Shown here: positions 1-5,465 of the stretch, one piece after another
Position numbering within the stretch: the first letter of the stretch is position 1
Layout: every line of letters begins with the position of its first letter
NCBI GenBank assembly: GCA_003645115.1
Contig: QNEG01000056.1
Location: forward strand, 1 to 8,278
Origin: a bacterium
Lineage (GTDB): Bacteria > UBP14 > UBA6098 > B30-G16
Direction of reading: 5' to 3'
DNA: 8,278 nt
Notes under the pieces: generated by a model
What the model was told of the DNA's origin: nothing
Database searches by the model: none
Seen by the model: the letters and a program-made list of their open reading frames with translations, nothing else
Position numbers and translations under genes: made by a program

Positions 1-2
1 CT

Positions 3-47
3 ATAATATTTATCTTACTGTTCTGCGGGATGATATGGAGTCAGTCG
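3..47 (+). other. Signal peptide (hydrophobic core and cleavage region) of gene 1
   Basis: In-frame residues IIFILLFCGMIWSQS form a hydrophobic stretch followed by a small-x-small site (S-Q-S, then D), immediately before the first Ig domain. The positively charged n-region and initiator codon must lie upstream of base 1. The Cys in FCG is not preceded by Gly, Ala or Ser at -1, so it is a poor lipobox and signal peptidase I cleavage is more likely. Confidence 0.75.
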
Positions 48-3000
48 GATACTACCGCTCCGATTGTTTATTTCATTTCACCGGGACCGAATGCATTTTT
101 TTCCTGCGATTCTGGAATATTGGTATTCAAGATAACCGACCAAAGTCCAATAGATTGGATTAGCAGTCATTTGGATATGTTCGTGAATGAAAGTCCGCCT
201 GTGGTGCTGGCGGAAAGTCTGGCATCTCCACTGGATTCGTTTTATTATTTCATCCTGCCATTTTCATTATCCGATGGAGATACGGTGCGGTTGGCTTATT
301 TGCCTATCTATGATATCTGGGGGAATTGGAGGAATGCAAATTTCTTTTTCTATGTGGATTTGTTTCCACCGGAAATTTCACTGAATTCTCCAGGTGAGGG
401 CACATTGCCGGATACACAATTGATTTTCAGCGCTAATTTAACCGATGAAATGGCTGGTATAAATATAGATTTTAGTTATGTTTTTATCGAGGTTTACGGC
501 ACGGATAACTGGGAAAATTCATTTTCACTATCCTCGCCATTAGCCTATTTTTCAGGTGAAACTTTGATTGTGGATATAAATCCTATCGGTCCAATTTCAG
601 GTGGTGATACAATCGATATCTGTATCGATGCTGCAGATAATGCTACCGGCTGTGGCGCAAATAGAACCGATACCTGTTTTAGCTATAACTTGCCATATAC
701 TCCACCCGATATAGAATTGATATATCCATCTCCGGGAGCAATAGTAGCAGGTTCATGCAAGGATTCTGTGGTTTTTAGGATTACAGACACAGATTCCATA
801 ATCGATATATGGATTTCAGTGGGAAGTGATACATATTGGATTACCGATGATGAAATAGTTATGACTGGAGATAGTGTAATATTTTACACATCCGATATTT
901 TCGACATCAGCACATATTATTCTATTAGGTTGCATTGCAACGACATATATAACAATATTTCAGAATACACATTAGGATTATGGGTAGATTTGCTTGCGCC
1001 ATTTATTGTTACAATTACTCCAGCTTCGAGCTCCTTGGTCACCGATACCATAATTACAGTGGATATTCAACTGGTGGATTATATCTCCGGAATCGACCCC
1101 ACATCATTAGCGCTCACCGTGGATGGAATGTCCACACCATTTTCATTCGATTCTGCCACCGGATTTCTATCATTCCAGAAAGCATATATTGGAGTTACCG
1201 ATACTATGAGTGTAGTTATGAATGTCTGTGTCAATGCCAAAGATAATCCCGATTATTGTTTCAATTATATGGATTCCTGTTTCACTCTAATTTATTATAT
1301 AGATATACGGGGGACGGAATTTTTCCCTCCCGATGGTTCGCTAACTGCCTGTATAGACCAATCGTTAGCAGCAGCATTGTATTCATTAGGTGGAATAGAT
1401 TCGGCTACTGTATTGCTCACCATACAAAATTTAACCGATGGAACTATATTGCTGGAAACCGACCTGGGGGATCCCAGATTTAGCTGGACAAGGACTCCAG
1501 CACCTCATTTTGGCGTGATGGATAGTTTCTTTTTCAATCCAGAACCGGGGTTTTGGCCCGATGGAAAACAAATTATGTGCAGTATTTATGGATATGTCCA
1601 CCATATCGACCATACAGGTTATGAAACTTATAGCTGGTATTTTTATACAGATTTTTCTCCGCCATATCTGCAAGCGTTGATTCCAGACCATGGCGAAACT
1701 GTCCTATTCCCACAAGATACTATGTATTTTAATTTCGGTGATGAAACTGCTGGCGTGTTGGAAACTGCTATTTCCTGTTCGCTTTTTTACAATGGAAATC
1801 CATATCGGATACCATTTTCCGCATTGATAAGGATAGTCGGCGATACTCTGGCACTCCCTATAACTAATTATGGTATCGATATTTCTGGGTGTGATTCGGT
1901 TAGATTTTGCGCTCACGCAATCGATGCGGTCTCGGCACAATTCTGTGGTCCTAATGTAATGGATGAATGTATATCGTTTACCACAGATTGCACCGTTCCA
2001 ACGGCTGAATTATTGACTCCAGTTAGTGGACTGGCATTATCTTGCACATTACAAAACATCGTGTTCCTGCTGCAGGAGGATGTCAATCTGGATTCTAACA
2101 GCATTAATCTAATCATAAATAATGACACTATTTCTATGGATGATGTCCGATTTTCCATTTCTCCATCGGGGACACTAACATTCACTCCCGATGTTTCCTG
2201 GAGCGATGGCGATACCGTGACTGGTTATCTGAATTCACTTTGCGATATGCTCGGAAATTGTAATGAAATAACTCCATTCAATTTTATAGTGGATATTTCA
2301 CCGCCGATTATCGACCCCATTTATCCACTGCCAGGTGCATTGATAGCCGATTCTTTGGTTGTTATATCCATAAAAATTAAAGACGAAATTACTTCACTAT
2401 CCGGTTTCGGTATATGGGGCGATTTGACCGGAACATTTACTTATTTTTCGGATAGTTTATTTATATACGACCCCACTGGCACAGGGACTATTTTCGGTCC
2501 CGAGGATACTATTCACATCGGTGTTTGGGCAGCCGATAGCCCAGAAACTTGTGCGGTCAATTTTGATACTTTGGAATATTATTTCGTTGTAGATGCGATT
2601 GGACCGAGAATTACCGAAATCGATTCGGTGATAGGGAATTACACTTCCTGTGATGATAGATGTATATTATTCCATTTCGAGGATTTTACCGGACTGGATT
2701 TGTTTTCGGTGAAAGTGTATTCATCGCACGAGTCGGAAACATTAACATTTCTATCGCCACAACTCGAAATATCCCCAGATTCCATCGCATATTGTCCATC
2801 ATTCAGTTATGCCGATGGCGAGACAGTTCGTATCGTGGTGATTTCTGGTAAAGATATCGCAGGGAATGAATTTTCAGCTGACAGCATAGTGGAAACCTTT
2901 ATCGTGGATTTATCTACACCACGAATAGAAACTATTTCTTTATCTCCGGGCGAAACACTCGCCACTACCGCACCGAATATATTTTTCACCGTGTTCGATT

Positions 3001-5396
3001 CCATAGCTGGAATATACCAGGAACTATGCACTTTATGGGTTTATTCCCCGGATATCGACACTATTCTAATTTACGGAGACTCTGGAATCGATTTCTATGA
3101 TGATACTGTAGCAGTCTCATTTTTTGATACAGACATTAGATTTCGGGGCGGTGATTCTGTCCAGATATGTATTCGAATTGCAGATTGGATAACGGATTCG
3201 CTTTGGGGTTGTGATAATCATTGGGCGGATACCTGCACATACTTTTATATCGATGCCAGCCCGCCTATTGTAGCTCCTGCTCGCCCCGGCGATGGTGCCA
3301 TCACTTCCTGCATCGAACAGACTGTGGATTTTGTTATCGCCGATACGGAAGGTGTAGATTGGGACACTGTGGTAATCGTGATAAATGGCGAGGTTTATAG
3401 CATAAGTAGTCCAGAATTGGAACATATCGGGGTTTCGGATACCGCAAGATATACTCCAGCAATTCCCTATGAAGACGATACTGTCCAGGTGTGTGTGATA
3501 TATGCTCGGGATACTATCGGAAACGAACTCGAGGATAGTGTTTGTTGGTATTTTTATATCGATACTATCCCGCCGGTGGTGATTCAGGAATATCCCTACG
3601 ATGGCACATATATCGGAAATCCAACCCCAACAATCTGGGCGACAATGGATGATACAATCACAGGTTATGTGATTGTAGATTCAATCCTGCTCGGTGGTAT
3701 ATGGTATCCTACTGATGGTTCGGTTACTGATTCTTTTTTCTATGAAATAGTAGATTCCTTGTCAGAGGGTGCGAACATTGTTTGCATTGCGATGAGAGAC
3801 CAGCCAGATTTTTGCCCGCCAAATGATACAATATCCTGCTGGCAATTTTTTCTGGATATCTCTTCGCCAATTTTGCAAATAGACCCGGAAAACTTGATTA
3901 TTTCTTCCTGCGACTCGATGCAATTTTTCTTCGCAGGATACGATATAGATAGCGTGATTTTAGTGGATATAACCAGTAATGGCACATTCGATTATTCTGT
4001 GGATACACCTTCCGATACATCACTACTGGGAGAGGGATTTGTTTTCGCACCGTCTGAAAATGAAACTTTATATGTTCACATCACATTATCCGATAGTTTT
4101 GGGAACATAGTTACCGATTCGATATCATTCGCTTTCGATTTGTCTCCGCCCGAAATAACATTCTTATCACCACCCGATGGAGATACCCTATTCGAACAAT
4201 CGCCGATAATGAGTGTTCTAACAGAAGATGAATCAGGTGTCCGACCGGATAGCGCAATTTTTATCATCCATAATGATTTCTCCAATGACACATTTTATTA
4301 TTCGGTAGGAGAAATCGAATATGCTGATAATGTGTTTGAAATTTCACTTCAGGACTTGGGATACATACTTCCCGAAAGAGGATTTTCCACAGTAATATTT
4401 GATGATGTTTTCGATTCCGTATCTGGAAATTATGATTGTCCGATAAGATATTCCATTCCCGAGTCGATTACTATTTTCATCCAGGATGATGATACTATTC
4501 CCCCCGATATCGATATCGGAGAGATAGATTCTGCCTGGTGCGGCGGAACATTTATTCCTCGATGGGAAATATACGATACATTCTCTGGAGTAGATTCTAC
4601 CTGGGTCTATATCAGCGAGATGCCCGATTTTGTGATTACAGATACGCTAACACTATATGAAAGTTCTGCAAATATCTGGGAGCCGGAAACATCGCTATAC
4701 TTTGCATCGGATACAATGTGGTTTATAGTCTGTGCGGTAGATTCCGATAATGATTTTGGCTATGGCTTCGATACCTCACAAGCTTGCTCCGATACTATGT
4801 TTTTAGTGTGCCGAAAACCATATATAGAAATTTTGAATGATACCCTTCATTTCGGCGAAATTTGTATGGTGGATAGTTCGAGAATTCTGGAGTTCGGGAT
4901 TTACAATCCGACCGGAGTAGATATTGTTATAAATTTCGAGCAATATGGCGATACCGCATTTATATTCGATGAGGATACAGTTATCATACCAGCTGGAGAA
5001 ATTGGATATTTCCCGGTGGAATTTATGCCCATACTGGAGCAAATGTATAGCGGTCAGATACTGGTTAATATTGGATATGCTGAGGAAATCGTTTACTTAC
5101 TCGGTGAGGGAATATTGTGTCCATTGGGATTCTCCGCAGAACCGAGAGTTATTACACCAAACGATGATGGATATTATGATTTCGTGTTATTCACATTCCC
5201 ATTGCGAGGAAACAATAAGGTGGAAATTTTCGCTAAACATTTTAGTCGGGTTAGGGTTATCCAATCCGACGAGCTGAGATTGATATGGAATGGTCTGGAT
5301 GATAAAGGAACTCTTTGTCCGCCAGGTGCATACATTTTCATCGCTTTCGAAGATGGACAAATAATTGAAAAGGGAATTATTATACTGGCAAGATAA
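3..5396 (+). CDS. Giant secreted multi-Ig surface protein with gliding/T9SS-like C-terminal domain (5' end cut by window)
   Basis: Likely an extracellular stalk or adhesin; no catalytic motif is visible. The frame is open from the window edge. Codons 3-29 read IIFILLFCG, continuing into MIWSQSD, a signal-peptide core with a plausible cut after SQS, so the ATG at 30 is internal and the real start is slightly upstream. After it come 15 Ig-like domains separated by 'D-x-(S/T/I)-P-P-x-I' hinges, each with a 'GD(T/S)(V/I)' strand motif near its end. An ASH-like domain (about residues 1595-1696, numbered from the ATG at 30) and a 92-residue TPNDDG C-terminal domain follow. The protein is very acidic, with only about 14 Lys by my count, and has about 40 Cys in a regular pattern. 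It ends in tandem TAA TAA. Gene 2 follows after 69 bp on the same strand, suggesting an operon. By analogy with SprB-type adhesins it is probably exported by a type IX-like system (inference). The ligand is unknown. Confidence 0.93.
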   Translation: MIFILLFCGMIWSQSDTTAPIVYFISPGPNAFFSCDSGILVFKITDQSPIDWISSHLDMFVNESPPVVLAESLASPLDSFYYFILPFSLSDGDTVRLAYLPIYDIWGNWRNANFFFYVDLFPPEISLNSPGEGTLPDTQLIFSANLTDEMAGINIDFSYVFIEVYGTDNWENSFSLSSPLAYFSGETLIVDINPIGPISGGDTIDICIDAADNATGCGANRTDTCFSYNLPYTPPDIELIYPSPGAIVAGSCKDSVVFRITDTDSIIDIWISVGSDTYWITDDEIVMTGDSVIFYTSDIFDISTYYSIRLHCNDIYNNISEYTLGLWVDLLAPFIVTITPASSSLVTDTIITVDIQLVDYISGIDPTSLALTVDGMSTPFSFDSATGFLSFQKAYIGVTDTMSVVMNVCVNAKDNPDYCFNYMDSCFTLIYYIDIRGTEFFPPDGSLTACIDQSLAAALYSLGGIDSATVLLTIQNLTDGTILLETDLGDPRFSWTRTPAPHFGVMDSFFFNPEPGFWPDGKQIMCSIYGYVHHIDHTGYETYSWYFYTDFSPPYLQALIPDHGETVLFPQDTMYFNFGDETAGVLETAISCSLFYNGNPYRIPFSALIRIVGDTLALPITNYGIDISGCDSVRFCAHAIDAVSAQFCGPNVMDECISFTTDCTVPTAELLTPVSGLALSCTLQNIVFLLQEDVNLDSNSINLIINNDTISMDDVRFSISPSGTLTFTPDVSWSDGDTVTGYLNSLCDMLGNCNEITPFNFIVDISPPIIDPIYPLPGALIADSLVVISIKIKDEITSLSGFGIWGDLTGTFTYFSDSLFIYDPTGTGTIFGPEDTIHIGVWAADSPETCAVNFDTLEYYFVVDAIGPRITEIDSVIGNYTSCDDRCILFHFEDFTGLDLFSVKVYSSHESETLTFLSPQLEISPDSIAYCPSFSYADGETVRIVVISGKDIAGNEFSADSIVETFIVDLSTPRIETISLSPGETLATTAPNIFFTVFDSIAGIYQELCTLWVYSPDIDTILIYGDSGIDFYDDTVAVSFFDTDIRFRGGDSVQICIRIADWITDSLWGCDNHWADTCTYFYIDASPPIVAPARPGDGAITSCIEQTVDFVIADTEGVDWDTVVIVINGEVYSISSPELEHIGVSDTARYTPAIPYEDDTVQVCVIYARDTIGNELEDSVCWYFYIDTIPPVVIQEYPYDGTYIGNPTPTIWATMDDTITGYVIVDSILLGGIWYPTDGSVTDSFFYEIVDSLSEGANIVCIAMRDQPDFCPPNDTISCWQFFLDISSPILQIDPENLIISSCDSMQFFFAGYDIDSVILVDITSNGTFDYSVDTPSDTSLLGEGFVFAPSENETLYVHITLSDSFGNIVTDSISFAFDLSPPEITFLSPPDGDTLFEQSPIMSVLTEDESGVRPDSAIFIIHNDFSNDTFYYSVGEIEYADNVFEISLQDLGYILPERGFSTVIFDDVFDSVSGNYDCPIRYSIPESITIFIQDDDTIPPDIDIGEIDSAWCGGTFIPRWEIYDTFSGVDSTWVYISEMPDFVITDTLTLYESSANIWEPETSLYFASDTMWFIVCAVDSDNDFGYGFDTSQACSDTMFLVCRKPYIEILNDTLHFGEICMVDSSRILEFGIYNPTGVDIVINFEQYGDTAFIFDEDTVIIPAGEIGYFPVEFMPILEQMYSGQILVNIGYAEEIVYLLGEGILCPLGFSAEPRVITPNDDGYYDFVLFTFPLRGNNKVEIFAKHFSRVRVIQSDELRLIWNGLDDKGTLCPPGAYIFIAFEDGQIIEKGIIILAR
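48..4811 (+). repeat. Protein-level tandem array of 15 Ig-like domains in alternating A-B order
   Basis: Domain starts, taken at the hinge Asp or equivalent, are at nt 48 (A1), 357 (B2), 696 (A3), 987 (B4), 1302 (A5), 1650 (B6), 1986 (A7), 2292 (B8), 2592 (A9), 2907 (B10), 3252 (A11), 3561 (B12), 3855 (A13), 4137 (B14) and 4491 (15, hybrid). Lengths are 94-118 residues. Type A has a Cys (usually Ser-Cys) 17-21 residues after the hinge and usually a D-x-x-G-N type FG loop. Type B lacks that Cys and usually ends with C-x4-D-x(n)-C-x(n)-D-x-C. Domain 15 combines an A-like start with a B-like Cys-rich end. The repeats are strongly diverged at DNA level, so recent slippage is not evident. A short shared string around the type A Cys codon (TTCCTG in A1, A9, A11 and A13) is the main nucleotide-level echo I see. 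Confidence 0.85.
4812..5117 (+). other. ASH (ASPM-SPD2-Hydin)-like beta-sandwich domain of gene 1
   Basis: About 102 residues with the family's sequence logic: 'LHFGEI' first strand, then 'SSRILEFGIYNPTG', 'FIFDEDTVIIPAGE', 'FPVEFMP', 'YSGQILVNI' and a closing 'VYLLGEG'. This is the L-x-F-G, N-x-G, I-x-P-G, F-x-P, Y-x-G, L-x-G-x-G pattern of bacterial ASH domains, which often sit next to C-terminal sorting domains. It breaks the hinge pattern of the preceding Ig domains and probably acts as a spacer between stalk and sorting domain (inference). Confidence 0.7.
5118..5393 (+). other. C-terminal FlgD-Ig / CHU_C-like (type IX secretion style) domain of gene 1
   Basis: About 92 residues: 'PRVITPNDDGYYD', then a strand 'KVEIFAK', then 'LIWNGLDDKGTLCPPGAY', 'IFIAFEDG' and the terminal 'KGIIILAR'. 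The order TPN-D-DG, V-x-I-F, W-x-G-x-D-x-x-G, P-x-G-x-Y, G-x-I-x-L-x-R is that of FlgD-Ig-like and gliding-motility-associated C-terminal domains, which serve as secretion and anchoring signals in FCB bacteria. It holds 4 of the protein's roughly 14 Lys and a short basic stretch, unlike the acidic stalk. The two Cys (in ILC and TLC) could pair with each other. Confidence 0.8.
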
Positions 5397-5452
5397 TAAA
5401 TTAGTTGGAAAAAGGATAAAAATATATTATTGATAAATTAACCTCGATATAA

Positions 5453-5460
5453 GAGGAGAG
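5453..5460 (+). promoter_or_regulatory. Shine-Dalgarno site of gene 2
   Basis: GAGGAGAG contains a near-perfect AGGAG core (5454-5458) seven bases before the ATG at 5466. This fixes the gene 2 start, which is also directly followed by a signal peptide. The rest of the 69-bp gap (5397-5465) is AT-rich with no convincing hairpin terminator and no clear promoter, consistent with read-through from gene 1. Confidence 0.85.
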
Positions 5461-5465
5461 AACAA

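Noticed and set aside
21..29. Possible lipoprotein signal (Leu-Leu-Phe-Cys-Gly)
   Set aside because: Phe at -1 does not fit the lipobox, and a better signal peptidase I site (S-Q-S) follows six residues later.
980..1246. 88-codon open frame on + overlapping gene 1
   Set aside because: It lies wholly inside the gene 1 reading frame, its composition is that of a frame-shifted read of Ig repeats, and no recognisable domain or good ribosome site is seen.
3117..3425. 102-codon open frame on the minus strand
   Set aside because: Antisense shadow of domains 10-11 of gene 1; no domain recognised in the translation.
48..4811. DNA-level tandem repeat or recent slippage array
   Set aside because: The protein domains are clearly related, but the nucleotide sequences have diverged widely; only short strings such as TTCCTG around Cys codons recur.
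4945..5277. 110-codon open frame on + near the end of gene 1
   Set aside because: It overlaps the well-supported ASH-like and C-terminal domains in another frame; the translation has no recognisable pattern.
5397..5465. Possible promoter or terminator between genes 1 and 2
   Set aside because: The AT-rich gap offers TTGGAA- and TATTGA-like strings, but such matches are expected by chance; no GC-rich stem with a T-run is present.
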